Source: Haemaphysalis longicornis (lineage: Eukaryota; Arthropoda; Arachnida; Ixodida; Ixodidae). Taken from it: DNA of 64,000 bases. Under the pieces are notes generated by a model that had not been told where the DNA came from, did not search any database, and saw only the letters and a program-made list of their open reading frames with translations. Below are positions 44,480 through 55,520 of this stretch, piece by piece. The position numbers and the translations under genes are program-made. The DNA is taken from assembly GCA_013339765.2 (NCBI GenBank), contig CM023449.1, forward strand, positions 106,928,417 through 106,992,416, written 5' to 3'. The number at the start of each line of letters is the position of its first letter. Within the stretch, counting starts at the first letter, position 1.

Positions 44480-44882
44480 TTGTAAGCGGGTAAATGCCGA
44501 AGGCAACAAAAAGCCATCGTGTACGAAGAATCACGCCCGAAAGTTTGTCAAATGCTGTGTCAACGTTGTGTACGAAATCCCTTTTTCTCCGTGTGGTCGA
44601 TGCTATGTAGGCCAAACAGGCAGATGCATTAATGACCGCCTGCGCGAACATGCGAACACGTTAAAAGGCGTTCCCACCAGTCATCTTTCTGACCATTGTC
44701 GACAATGCGGGTGCAAGCCCTTATTTGAAAAGTGCGAAATAATAAAAAAGTACAGGGACCAACGAACTCGTGAGATTAGCGAGGCGCACAGAATTCAGAA
44801 GCTCGGTGATACGTGCGTGAGTGCCCCATCATTGGCCTTACTATCAAAAGAAATAAGTTATCTATCTGAACCCCTCGCCTAG
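44480..44882 (+). pseudogene. PLE-B GIY-YIG endonuclease domain
   Basis: Domain core VYEIPFSPCGRCYVGQTGR, then INDRLREHANTLKG, HLSDHCRQCGC and the C-terminal REISEAHRIQKLGD. The two GIY-YIG halves (VYEI and YVG), the Arg and the zinc-type Cys/His are visible. It is separated from the RT by a frame change around 44,410-44,560 with a CxxC-H linker. The frame stops inside the terminal repeat. Confidence 0.8.
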
Positions 44883-45045
44883 TAATCTTCAAGCTTGTGT
44901 GTGTTTGTGTCGCCCCCCCCCCCCCTTTTCTTCGATGCCTTTATAGCCGTGCGCGGAAATAAAGCATTTGGTTGTTAGTCAGCGCTTCGTCCGTTTGTCC
45001 TTCCTTGTCCCGTTCTTCGCGCTGTTTTTTTCGCTCATCAAAAAT

Positions 45046-46517
45046 GTACCAACCAGCCCAAATTTCCACCTTGTTGAAGCTACTGGAGGTTTTGATGAAT
45101 TTCAACTTTTTAAGGACTTAGATAACTTCGCCATAAACATGAGGCTACGAGAATACTTCTACGATCACCCCGCGACGGAAAAAGACCGCAGAACCCTACC
45201 TAGCTATAAGCACTGGACCCCTCCCACACAGCGTTATAGTTGCCTCGACATGTACATCAAAGCTGTCCAACGCGATGTGCAAAAAGCATACCAAACACAA
45301 ATTTCTTTCCACCACAACATGACTACCAACGAAAAGAAAGCCCTAGAGGAACTCGCAAGTTGTCCCGACATAATTATTAAACCTGCCGACAAGGGAGGCG
45401 CAATCGTAATCCTTGACAAAACCGACTATGTTAACGAGGCCAATAAGCAACTATCAGTATCGACGTTCTATAAAGCACTACCCAATGATCCCACTCAATA
45501 TTATAAGCAAATTGTCAAAGATAAACTTGCTGAGCTTGTTAAAAATAAAACAATGAATGAAACCACGGCTCGTTCCCTGATCCCCTTAAGCCCAGTAGCC
45601 GGTAAATTCTATCTTCTCCCAAAGATTCACAAGGTGAACAATCCAGGGCGCCCCATTGTTTCTGGCATTGGCACTGTTATAGAAAACCTCTCGCGCTATG
45701 TGGATAACCTCATTTGCGACATTCCGCCCAGCTTTCCCTCCTTCATTATGGATACCAATGACTTTCTCTCAGACATCTCAAAAATTGAAATTCCTGATAA
45801 CTGCCTTCTAGTCACCCTTGCTGTTGCGTCACTGTATACAAACATCCCCCATGAAGATGGCATCGCCGCTGTATCCCTTGCGTATGAGCAGTCATCGTGC
45901 GACAAACCTATCGATTCTTCTGCTCTCCAAACATTCCTTAGTCTTATTCTTGAACTTAACAATTTTGAGTTCGACGTAGTTCATTACGTGCAAGTCAGCG
46001 GAACGTCAATGGGAACTCGAATAGGACCTAACTATGCTAATATCTTTATGGCTCACCTCGAATCAAACTTTCTTGACACCCAAAATTTAAAGCAATGTAC
46101 TATAAAAGGTATATTGATGACATATTCATGATCTGGCAACACGGTGAGGCGGATCTCCTCACCTTCATTGAGGCATTTACCCTAGCCCATCCTAGTATTT
46201 CCCTTGCTCATTCCTATTCGGAACACAGTGTAAACTTTCTGGACGTCACCGTTACTACCTTCCAAGGTCGGCTTCAAACTAAACTGTATAGAAAACCAAC
46301 TAACACGCGGCAGTATTTGCACTTCCGAAGTAGCCATGTCAGACACTGCAAGACTGCAATACCCTACATCCAAGCCCACCGAGTTAGGAGAATTTGCTCA
46401 AACCAAGCCGACTTTGACTCAAACTGTCGAGAACTCAAGACCGCCCTCCTGAATAAAAAAATACCCGGAAAAAGTTATCGACGACGCTATTGTGCGAGCC
46501 AACCAATTAGACTGTAA
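45046..46517 (+). pseudogene. PLE-A reverse transcriptase, right copy
   Basis: First frame to 46,131, second from 46,095 to 46,517, with a one-base deletion near 46,093 just before motif C (YKRYIDDIF). Same motifs as the left copy, including the Ala in motif A (LAVASLYTN), so the catalytic Asp was already lost before the arms separated. The 5' end lies directly against PLE-B at 45,035. A further indel near 46,460 shifts the C-terminus. Confidence 0.85.
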
Positions 46518-46596
46518 CTAAATCTGTAAGAAAAAAGCCCCGAACGGGAACCCGCAAACTAACTTAGTTTTAACCCACTCATCCTCCGCTCCATGA

Positions 46597-47184
46597 GTGT
46601 CAACCGTGCTAAAAAAACATCACAATATCCTAATGCAAAGTGACCGCTTAAAAAGCATATTCCCCGAACCACCACGCGTTGTGTACCGGCGAAATAACAA
46701 TTTAGGTGACTTTCTTATTAACTCTCGTATCAACCGACCGGCAACTACTGGCTGCATGCCCTGCAATAAACCCCGATGTAAAGTATGTCCACACATGACC
46801 ACTACACAGCGCGCCACCAGCACGGCTTCAGACTACTACGTAAATATAAAAGGTAACTTTAACTGTGACTCCGCTAATGTCGTATATCTTCTAGAGTGCA
46901 CTGTTTGTAGGCAACAATATATCGGCCAAACTGAAACGCCCTTCCGAATACGGTTCAATAATCACCGGTCTCGTGCAAAAAGCTGCCCTTATTTGCCCCT
47001 GTCAAGACATGTGAACAGTTCCTGGCATGCATTTGAACATCTTAAAGCAACGATTTTAGAATCCGCCTTCAGAACGCACCACGACCGCGAGGTTCGGGAA
47101 TCTTATCTCATTTATAAGTTTGGGTCAGCCACACTTGGAATTAATGAAAGTTACGGAAAACTAACGTGCTTATTCCTCGATTAA
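46597..47184 (+). pseudogene. PLE-A GIY-YIG endonuclease, right copy
   Basis: 195 codons, nearly identical to the left copy (a few substitutions such as HRSR for HRSH). It is open in itself but separated from the RT by in-frame stops that both arms share. A ~440-bp 3' region follows to 47,627, where the SINE-A pair interrupts it. Confidence 0.82.
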
Positions 47185-47627
47185 AATTAGCCGCTTCATA
47201 ATTTTTATAACTATGTTCATTATTCCTACCCTCGAGTTTGCCATCAGAATTCGCAAAAACTCTCCTAATACCGCAGATTTATTAGCCTAATGCGGCTCAA
47301 CAATGCCATTTGTCCTGGGGAAGGAGGCCTCGTTCCCACCACCACTTAAGAATGTTTAACTCTTTGTGATCTATTCATGTTTAACCTTTTGTGACCCTAC
47401 CTATTTCCTGTTCAATTGCTAGCTTCTGTGAAATGCTCTATTGTGCCCCCTATCTATTCTCTTCATCCGCGGGGGGGCACACCCATCTTCGCTTCCCCCC
47501 GAACCAGTCTCCCCAGCCACTGAATACCTTACTGTATACTCTTCCCTTTCTTTTCAAGCCGCGGTTGTCCAGTTTCCTCCATTGTCTGAACTTGCAGCCC
47601 GCGCGGCATACGTTGACCCGTCATGGT

Positions 47628-47851
47628 GCCCGCCAAGAAAAAATGCCCGCCAAGTGAGATCCGAGCCCACGACCTCCACAATACCGGTCTGGTGCGATAT
47701 TCTAGACCGGTATTCTGGAGGTCGTGGGTTGGGATCCCACTTGGCGGGCATTTTTTGTCCACTTTCTTTCTTTCTAAATTCTTTATCTGTTTCAACCATA
47801 TCCTCCCCTTTGCTTTGCGAGGTTTTCTTGACTGCGAAACTTTATTTCTGT

Positions 47852-47906
<55 letters not shown>

Positions 47907-48211
47907 CGAATAAAAATTGGAAATGAGGGGCTCGTTTCAAGAAACCTCGGAAAGCAGAGGGAAGGATGTGGTCTGTGATTGAAATAGGTAAAGAATTTGG
48001 AAACAACAAATGTGGAGACAAAATGCCTACCGGATAGGTTCCGAACAAATGAACTACCACAACCCTACCAGGTCGTAATTTCGGACCCCAGCCGGCGGGC
48101 ATTTTTTCTTAATTTCATTTTTTTCCACCGTCTTTATCTGTTTCAGTGACCTACCACATCCTTCCCTTTGCTTTCGAGGTTTTCGTGGCGGCCAACCGTT
48201 TTTTCTCCGTC

Positions 48212-48262
<51 letters not shown>
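47628..48262. repeat. Two inverted SINE-A pairs and TA tracts (right)
   Basis: Pair 2 (47,628-47,856) has two tRNA-head 3' halves meeting at about 47,690-47,705 (GGTGCGATATTCTAGACC). TA tracts occupy 47,857-47,905 and 48,213-48,262, with the diverged pair 1 (47,906-48,212) between. This is the inverted counterpart of 12,694-13,400. Confidence 0.78.
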
Positions 48263-48267
<5 letters not shown>

Positions 48268-49330
48268 TTATTTAAAATACCTTACAGGCCCCTGTTCAGG
48301 GCATTGAGTAAGGGGGGTAACAAAGGAAAAAGTTACAGATCAATCATCACAAAATAACGAGTTAAAAAAACATAACAACTTATGACAAGGTTCGCAATAC
48401 ACGTGCAAGTTCGAAAACGATAACAAGATAAGGAAAAGTCAATATCATATCGCACACACGTAAACTGCGCACAAACATTGCAAGTATACTGAACGCTAAC
48501 ACGCTAGTAGGTAAACAGGAGAACAACCAAAGATACCCAAATATGCGCAGACGAATTGCACCAATCAGTTTCTGCAGTCTCGAGTATGCACAACGGAAAG
48601 ATAACAGGAAAAAAAACGCAGAACAATACTTGCGCACGTAACGAGACATTGTCGGCATGAAATGTTTGTACTCAGGCACAAAGTGCGACACTGGCAAAAA
48701 AAAAAGAAAGAAAGAAAAATAGAAAGCCCAAGCTAAGACAGATTGTTTTAGTCTTCCAGCAGAGAAAAAAAGATTGGAAGATTAAAAAAGGGATACAGGA
48801 CATGGCAGAAAAAAGCGAAAACAGTGGCAAGACCTTATTGTAAAAGTGAGTGAGCAGTAATTGACGGAAAGTATTGTTGTCTGATACTGATGCGATGCTG
48901 TCTGGAAGATCATTCCACAAACGTATGGCGCGAGGGAGAGCAGATGAGTTGAACGAATCAGTTGAGCCATATAACCGCGTGAGACTGAGGTGATTATGCA
49001 ACCTACGTGAAGTAACGGAAGGAACATCAAGGTGAAGTGGGGTTTGTCTATTGCTGTATACATATTTGTTAAAGAGGCAGAGAAGGGAAATGTCGCGGCG
49101 AGTGCTGAGCGGTTGAAGTGAAAGGTTGTGCTTAATTTGAGTTACGCTGCTGTGGTAGTCATGATTGCGTTGAAATGAAACGGGCCGCCCTATTCTGAAT
49201 CGCTTCTAGCATATTAAGTAGTTGTGGGGAGGGGGCCATATAGAAGCGGCAAATTGTAGCTGTGGGCGGACGAAGGTTTGATACGCTAGTTGACGGACGT
49301 GAACTAGCGGAATATAGTTGACGGAACGTC

Positions 49331-49333
<3 letters not shown>
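48263..49333 (-). pseudogene. 3' end of the second LINE (right)
   Basis: Counterpart of 11,625-12,693. RNRAARFIS-type and RAIRLWNDLPDSI motifs are present in frames 49,063-48,782 and 49,001-48,672, broken by an indel near 49,165. The ATTT-type tail is at 48,263-48,276 in this orientation. Confidence 0.72.
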
Positions 49334-49389
<56 letters not shown>

Positions 49390-49390
<1 letters not shown>

Positions 49391-49636
49391 CCACAGCCCA
49401 TCAATTCAGCGACAGCCTAGAAAAGAGCTCTACACTGAAGACTATCAATGCCGCCAATCCCACCACAGCACGAAACCAGATGCGCGTGTTCTGGCGCATG
49501 GAAGTGAAAGAAGACGAAAACTCGTTTTTGTGTGTGTCCCGCTCGGTACTGGCATCGCCATTAGCTCTGTGATTTAAGCCTAATTCTGGCATTAAACTAA
49601 TTGCTTACGAGTAGCGAACCCCTACATAACGCTACA
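49390..49636 (+). repeat. Ty3-1 5' LTR (right copy)
   Basis: 247 bp ending AACGCTACA, followed after 4 bp by the primer-binding site. Nearly identical to 54,808-55,054 except at the 5' terminus and a few internal bases. Confidence 0.88.
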
Positions 49637-49640
49637 TTTT

Positions 49641-49656
49641 TGGTGGAGGGTGCGGG
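49641..49656 (+). other. Ty3-1 primer-binding site
   Basis: TGGTGGAGGGTGCGGG. Its complement reads CCCGC-ACCCTCC-A-CCA, which parses as the T-stem 3' strand, acceptor 3' strand, discriminator and CCA of a tRNA. The tRNA was not identified. Confidence 0.75.
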
Positions 49657-49668
49657 TTGTGACCCCGT

Positions 49669-51099
49669 ATGCCACAAGACGACAGCGTTGCTGGAGACGA
49701 AGCGCCTCGCACGGAGCTGACTCCTGTTCACCAACGCAGCAGTCGTCGACTCCAAGGTGCTTCACCTGAATTCGGACTGCTGCCGGCGACAACCAGGGCA
49801 GCGAAAACACACATCATGACCTCAACTACGACGCAGACCGACTATGCCGTCCCAGGTCAGTTTGTCATCCATCAGCCGCGAACGCCGCCAATATTTAACG
49901 GCAATGTCTTTGAGGACGCAGAAGACTGGCTTGACCTCTATGAGCGCGTCGCGAGCTTTAATGGATGGGATGCACTGATGAAACGGCGACAAGTGTATTT
50001 CTCGCTCGACCACCACGCGAGGACGTGGTTCGAGAACCACGAAAGGGAGTTCCCAACCTGGGACGAATTTCGCACTCGGTTTCTGGCAGCCTATGCCAGA
50101 GGCGACCGCAGGGAAAAGGCCGAAGCTGCGCTATACACAAGAAATCAGCGTCCCAATGAGAGCGTGACCATGTATTACGAAGACATGTCCCGCCTTTTCG
50201 GGCGTGCTGACCGAAACATGGCCGAGGACAAGAAGCTCCGTCACCTTATGCAAGGCGTTAAGCAGGAGCTGTTTCCCGGGCTAGTGCGCAACCCTCCGCG
50301 TACCGTTATCGAGTTTATCAATGAAGCGTCGACCATGGAAATTACGCTGGAGCAGCGCTCCAGACAGTATGGCCGCAGTCAAAGCTGCACGTCGGTGGCC
50401 GTACTCTCCGCTGCCTTGGCCACCAGCCCAGACGCATTGCGTGAGCTCATTCGTTAGGTAGTTCGGGAAGAACTTCGCCGACCGCAGCTGCCACCGGCTT
50501 TGCAGACATATGACTCGCTATCACAAGTACTTCGAGAAGAAGTGCGGCAAGCGGTTCAGGAACCAGCTGAACTCGACATGCCGGCATCTCGCAGCTCCGC
50601 TACATACGCAGCCGCTCTCCAGGAAACCTCCCCGTACGCCGCTCCGAACGTCGCCGTCGCAACGCCTTCTCCGTGCGCCACTCGGAACTTCGCCGCCCCA
50701 ACGCCTGCCGCCACCTATGCCGCGTCTGGTGACAGCGCCATGGCCCCTCGCCAGCCGGGATATCGACGCACACCGGCGACCATTCGGAAGACGGATTTGT
50801 GGCGTGCACCGGATAGCCGGCCACTGTGTTTTCATTGTGGTGAAGCCAGCCATCTGTACAGGTCCTGCCCGTACCGCCGTGCCGGTCTCCGCGGTTTTCA
50901 TCCCAACGCACCCTGCCCGCGAAACGGTGAACGGCCACCTGAAATTCAGGAGTACCTGCTTGCACAGCATAATTGGTCGTCGTCTAGTCGTGAGGAAGCA
51001 AGGCCGTCGTCGTCACCTTATCGTTACCGGTCGCCAAGCCCTCGTCGCCCCTCCAGCTCACCCGGGCGCCGCTCGCAGAGCCCGCGTCGGGAAAACTGA
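49669..51099 (+). pseudogene. Ty3-1 gag, one in-frame stop
   Basis: ATG at 49,669 follows the PBS. Capsid-type region (EDWLDLYERVASFNGWD, then ARTWFENHEREFPTWDEFRTR) in residues ~65-180. A single TAG at 50,455-50,457 interrupts an otherwise open frame that continues to a CCHC knuckle (CFHCGEASHLYRSC, near 50,830) and an Arg/Ser-rich tail ending at 51,099. Both arms have the TAG. It may be an old mutation or a read-through site. Confidence 0.8.
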
Positions 51100-51129
51100 G
51101 ACCAGCGGCCTCTGGAGGTGGGGTCCCTG

Positions 51130-51644
51130 AACGGGAAGCCTGTGAAGATCCTCCACGATGCTCTCGACGACGTACCGCTATAGAACCGACGCAAACAGAA
51201 ACCGACCGAAAACAAAAACGAGCCACATCGAATCTTGCCGTGACTATTGATGGTTATGACGTTACCGCGCTAGTGGACACAGGTGCCGACTACTCGGTAA
51301 TCAGCAGCAACCTGGCCGAGGAGCTCAAGAAGGTTCTCACGCACTGGAACGGACCCCACATTCGCACCGCGGGTGGTCATCTGATCGCGCCTACAGGTCG
51401 TTGCACAGCTAGGGTCGGCATCCGTGGCTACACCTACGTCGCTGACTTCATCGTACTTCCAGAGTGTTCCAGGGATGTAATACTAGGCATCGACTTCCTA
51501 CAAGCAAACGGCGCCGTCATTGACCTGCAAACATCTACAGTGACATTCTCGACAGCAGGAGCCATCGCTACAAACGACGCAGAAGGGGAAGTCCGCGTCC
51601 TCCGCGTAGTCGACGACAACGTAGTGGTGGCCACCCCGCAGTAG
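51130..51644 (+). pseudogene. Ty3-1 aspartic protease
   Basis: In the -1 frame relative to gag, as expected for frameshift expression. Active site LVDTGADYSV; VILGIDFL near the end. The frame stops at 51,644 because of one extra G near 51,628 relative to the left arm, where protease and RT are continuous. Confidence 0.82.
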
Positions 51645-51657
51645 TGTCGTCGTCGTC

Positions 51658-54652
51658 GTGAAAGGGGACGTGCCCGAATGTGGCGAACGATTAGTGGAAG
51701 GCAAGACGAACTTGCTTTTAGAAAAAGAAATCTGTGTTGCAAGGAGCCTTGTCCACTTGTGTGACGGCTGCAACAGTGTTGTGCTAACAAACTTTGGAAA
51801 CAGGCTCCAACACGTCGCAAAAGGAACCGCCATCGCCTCGCTGTACGAGTTTGTTCAGTTGACAGAACTGCATGCAGAGGGGACAGACCGGACCGATGTA
51901 TCGGCCCCGAAAGACGTCGTGGGATTAATTAACATTAACCCAGACCTCTCGCCGGAACAGAAAAAGCAGCTGACAGACCTCCTCTGGGATTTCCGTGAGT
52001 GTTTCTCAACTGCTTCAAAGGTCGGACAAACCCCTGTTGCCAAGCACCGCATCATTGTAGACGAAGCAACAAAGCCGGTATGCCAACACCCATACCGCGT
52101 ATCCTACAAGGAGCGTGAAACCATCCAGAATCAAGTAAAAGAAATGCTACAAGACGATGACATCCAACCATCGAAAAGTCCGTGGGCATCCACTGTGGTG
52201 CTAGTCGAGAAGAAAGACAAAACTCTGCGCTTCTGTGTCGATTACAGGAAACTGAATCGTGTTACAAAAAAAGACGTCTATCCGCTCCCGCGCATAGACG
52301 ATGCCTTGGACCGGTTGCGCACTGCAAAATATTTATCGTCCTTAGATCTTAAAAGCGGATACTGGCAGATCGAGGTTGACGAGAGAGACCGCGAGAAGAC
52401 CGCGTTTGTCACACCCGATGGGCTATACGAGTTCAGTCCTCCCATTCGGTCTATGCTCAGCACCCGCTACGTTCCAGCGAATGATGGATTCTGTCTTGGC
52501 CGGTCTCAAGTGGCACTCATGCCTCGTTTACCTTGACGATGTCATAGTGTTCTGCGCAACATTCGAAGAACATCTAAACAGGTTGCGACTGGTGCTCGAA
52601 GCCGTCAAATCGGCTAAATTAACTATAAAACCTGGAAAATGCAACTTTGGCTACAAGCAGCTGCGGTTTCTAGGGCATGTTATTAGCTCCGAAGGAGTCT
52701 CCCCAGATCCTGAAAAGACGGCAGCTGTTGCAGGTTTTCCGAGACCAGCTGATAAAAAGGCCGTCAGGCGCTTTCTGGGCCTTGCTGCGTATTACAGGCG
52801 CTTCGTCGAAAATTTCTCGGATATTGCGGAACCACTGACGCGACTGACCAAGGATTACGTCCCATTTGCGTGGCAAGAGGAACAAGAAGTGGCCTTCAAT
52901 GACCTGCGAGACCGGTTACAAACAGCGCCAATACTTGCCCATGTCGACGAAAATGCGGATACGGAAATCCACATGGACGCCAGTAACGTCGGACTCGGCG
53001 CCGTCCTCGTTCAATGGCAAGACGGAGCTGAAAGAGTTCTAGCCTACGCCAGTCGAACTCTTTCGAAAGCGGAGTTGAATTACTCCACGACTGAAAAGGA
53101 GTGCCTTGCCGTCGTCTGGGCCATCATCAAGTTCCGACCGTATCTTTATGGCAGGCCGTTTAAAGTTGTCAGCGATCACCACTCGTTGTGCTGGCTTGCA
53201 AACCTAAAGGACCCATCTGGACGCCTCGCTCGATGGAGCCTGCGGTTGCAAGACTATGACATGACAGTAGTGTACAAGTCGGGACGTAAGCACAGTGACG
53301 CTGACTGCTTGTCCCGGGCGCCCATCGATTCAGAGAGCCCAGAAGCCGACGACGACGTTCCCTTCCTTGGGGCCGTTACCGACTCCCAAATAGCCCAACT
53401 CCAACGCGCCGACCCTGACCTGCTGCTGCTTATACAGCATTTAGAAGGCCTCGATGTCCGTGTTCCACGTGCATTTACCCGGAACATCTCGTCATTCCGT
53501 CTTCGGAACGGCGTACTCTACAAACGGAATTTTGGGGATACGAAGAACTCGTTCCTACTGGTCATACCAACAGTCATGCGGCCCGAAATTTTGTACGCCT
53601 GTCACGACGAAACCTCGGCAGGGCATCTGGGTGTTAGCTGTACTCTAGCGAGGATTCGTCGGAAGTACTATTGGCCCAAATTGTTGCATACAGTTCAGCA
53701 CTATGTAAAGACCTGCCGCGACTGCCAGAGAAGGAAGACTCCACCTCTGAAACTGGCAGGGCTACTTCAACCGATCAAGCCACCTAATGCGCCTTTTCAA
53801 CAAGTCGGCATAGACTTGCTGGGGCCATTTCCAACGTCGACGAAGGGTAATCGATGGATCGTGGTCGCGACTAACTACCTCACACGGTATGCGGAGACAG
53901 CGGCTTTCGTACGAGCAACCTCGGCTGAGGTAGCACAGTTTTTTGTGCACAACGTCGTTTTGAGGCATGGGGCACCACAGGTCGTCTTAACAGACCGAGG
54001 TACAGCTTTCACGGCGGACCTCATGCAGTCCGTTATGATGCTGACGCACACCACCCACAGGCGGACTACTGCATACCATCCGCAGACCAACGGCATGACG
54101 GAGAGACTAAACATGACCCTCGCCGACATGCTTTCCATGTATGTAGACGTGGAGCACAAAACCTGGGACGACATTTTGCCATACGCCACGTTCGCCAACA
54201 ACACGGCAGTTCAGGAGACCACAGCAATTACTCCTTTCCAATTAGTTTACGGCCGCACCATTACTACTACCTTAGATTCCATGCTACCGGTTCATGAAGA
54301 CGAAGAGAACATGGACATTGATAACTTCGTGCAAAAAGCGGAGGAAGCACGCCAGCTAGCACGCCAGCAGATCCAACGTCAGCAGTGCGCCGACGCAGCT
54401 CGCTACAATCAGCACAGGCGGTTGGTGTTTTATGAGCCCGGAGACGCTGTCTGGGTTTGAACACCAGTGCGCGCGCGCGGGCGTTCAGAAAAACTACTGC
54501 GTCGGTACTTTGGCCCATATAAGGTCGTGCGCCGCCTAAGTGACGTCAATTACGAAGTTATACCGGACAGTAGCGCTTCTTCCTCGCGACGCAGGACAAC
54601 TTCCGAGGTCGTACACGTCGTGCGAATGAAGCCTTACTATGACAGAAACTGA
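51658..54652 (+). pseudogene. Ty3-1 RT, RNase H and integrase (right copy)
   Basis: RT: FCVDYRKLNR, LDLKSGYWQ, VYLDDVIVF (catalytic Asp pair); RNase H: HMDASNVGLG, TEKECLAVVW, VVSDHHSL; integrase: HHCC zinc domain (HDETSAGHLG...CRDCQRRK), GIDLLGPFP, LTDRGTAF, HPQTNGMTERLN (D,D,E all present), then a GPY-type C-terminus. Breaks: a small deletion near 52,435 in RT, a second frame open 52,376-54,460 (694 codons), and a TGA at 54,458 absent from the left arm. Otherwise complete. Confidence 0.9.
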
Positions 54653-54807
54653 CCTCACCCTCATCAACAAGACCGAGAAATTTTGGCTGACGCCAAAACT
54701 GTCGTGTTACCAGTTTGACGGCAACCCGCTGCGCCATCTCGTTTTGCTATGATCGTCTACAGCCACAGCCTAGCATCGAGACGATGCTATCTTAGAAGAG
54801 GGGGCAA

Positions 54808-55051
54808 TGCCATGGCCCATCGATTCAGCGACAGCCTAGAAAGGAGCTCTACACTGAAGACTATCAATGCCGCCAATCCCACCACAGCATGAAACCAGAT
54901 GCGCGTGTTCTGGCGCATGGAAGTGAAAGAAGACGAAACTCGTTTTTGTTTGTGTCCCGCTCGGTACTGGCTTCGCCATTAGCTCTGTGATTTAAGCCTA
55001 ATTCTGGCATTAAACTAATTGCTTACGAGTAGCGAACCCCTACATAACGCT

Positions 55052-55054
<3 letters not shown>
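54808..55054 (+). repeat. Ty3-1 3' LTR (right copy)
   Basis: Begins TGCCATGGCCC right after the purine tract and ends CGCTACA against a TA tract. Confidence 0.9.
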
Positions 55055-55150
<96 letters not shown>

Positions 55151-55520
55151 AAGTTGCAGTCCTTATTGTCAGTGCTGTTTGGCGTTTTAACAGTGTTTTT
55201 ATAGTGCCGAATGAAGTATGATTGCCTTTTTTTTATGCACGAATAAATAATTGAAAATTCAAGTCGAGAAAAAATGTGTCGTTTTTTTCCGAAAGCGGGA
55301 ATCGAACCCACAACCTCCGCATAACGAGTGCGGTGCACCGCACGCGTTATGCGGAGGTTGTGGGTTCGATTCCCGCTTTCGGAAAAAAACGGCACATTTT
55401 TTCTCGACTTGAATTTTCAATTATTTATTCCTGCATAAAAAAAGGCAATCATACCTCATTCGGCACTATAAAAACACTGTTAAAACGCCATACAGCACTG
55501 GCAATAAGGACTGCAACTTC
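55055..55520. repeat. TA tract and inverted SINE-B pair (right)
   Basis: TA tract 55,055-55,148, then the SINE-B pair 55,149-55,520 with its palindromic centre near 55,335 (CGGTGCACCG). Counterpart of 5,479-5,892. Confidence 0.85.

Larger units (their letters stand above)
42901..45034 (+). mobile_element. Penelope-like element PLE-B with inverted terminal repeats
   Basis: RT and GIY-YIG coding DNA between two ~192-bp inverted repeats (42,901-43,091 and 44,841-45,034), each holding a G or C homopolymer (about 43,009 and 44,913-44,928). The element is 5'-truncated: RT begins at DDKKCGPSHRKLDHVV. Inverted terminal copies of the 3' end are a known PLE configuration. Confidence 0.85.
49390..55054 (+). 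mobile_element. Ty3-type LTR retrotransposon (Ty3-1), right copy
   Basis: 5' LTR 49,390-49,636; PBS TGGTGGAGGGTGCGGG at 49,641-49,656; gag 49,669-51,099; protease; RT-RNase H-integrase to 54,652; purine tract 54,794-54,807; 3' LTR 54,808-55,054. LTRs are 247 bp. TA tracts flank both ends. The first bases of the 5' LTR (CCCACAG) differ from the 3' LTR (TGCCATG), so its terminus has decayed. Confidence 0.92.
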
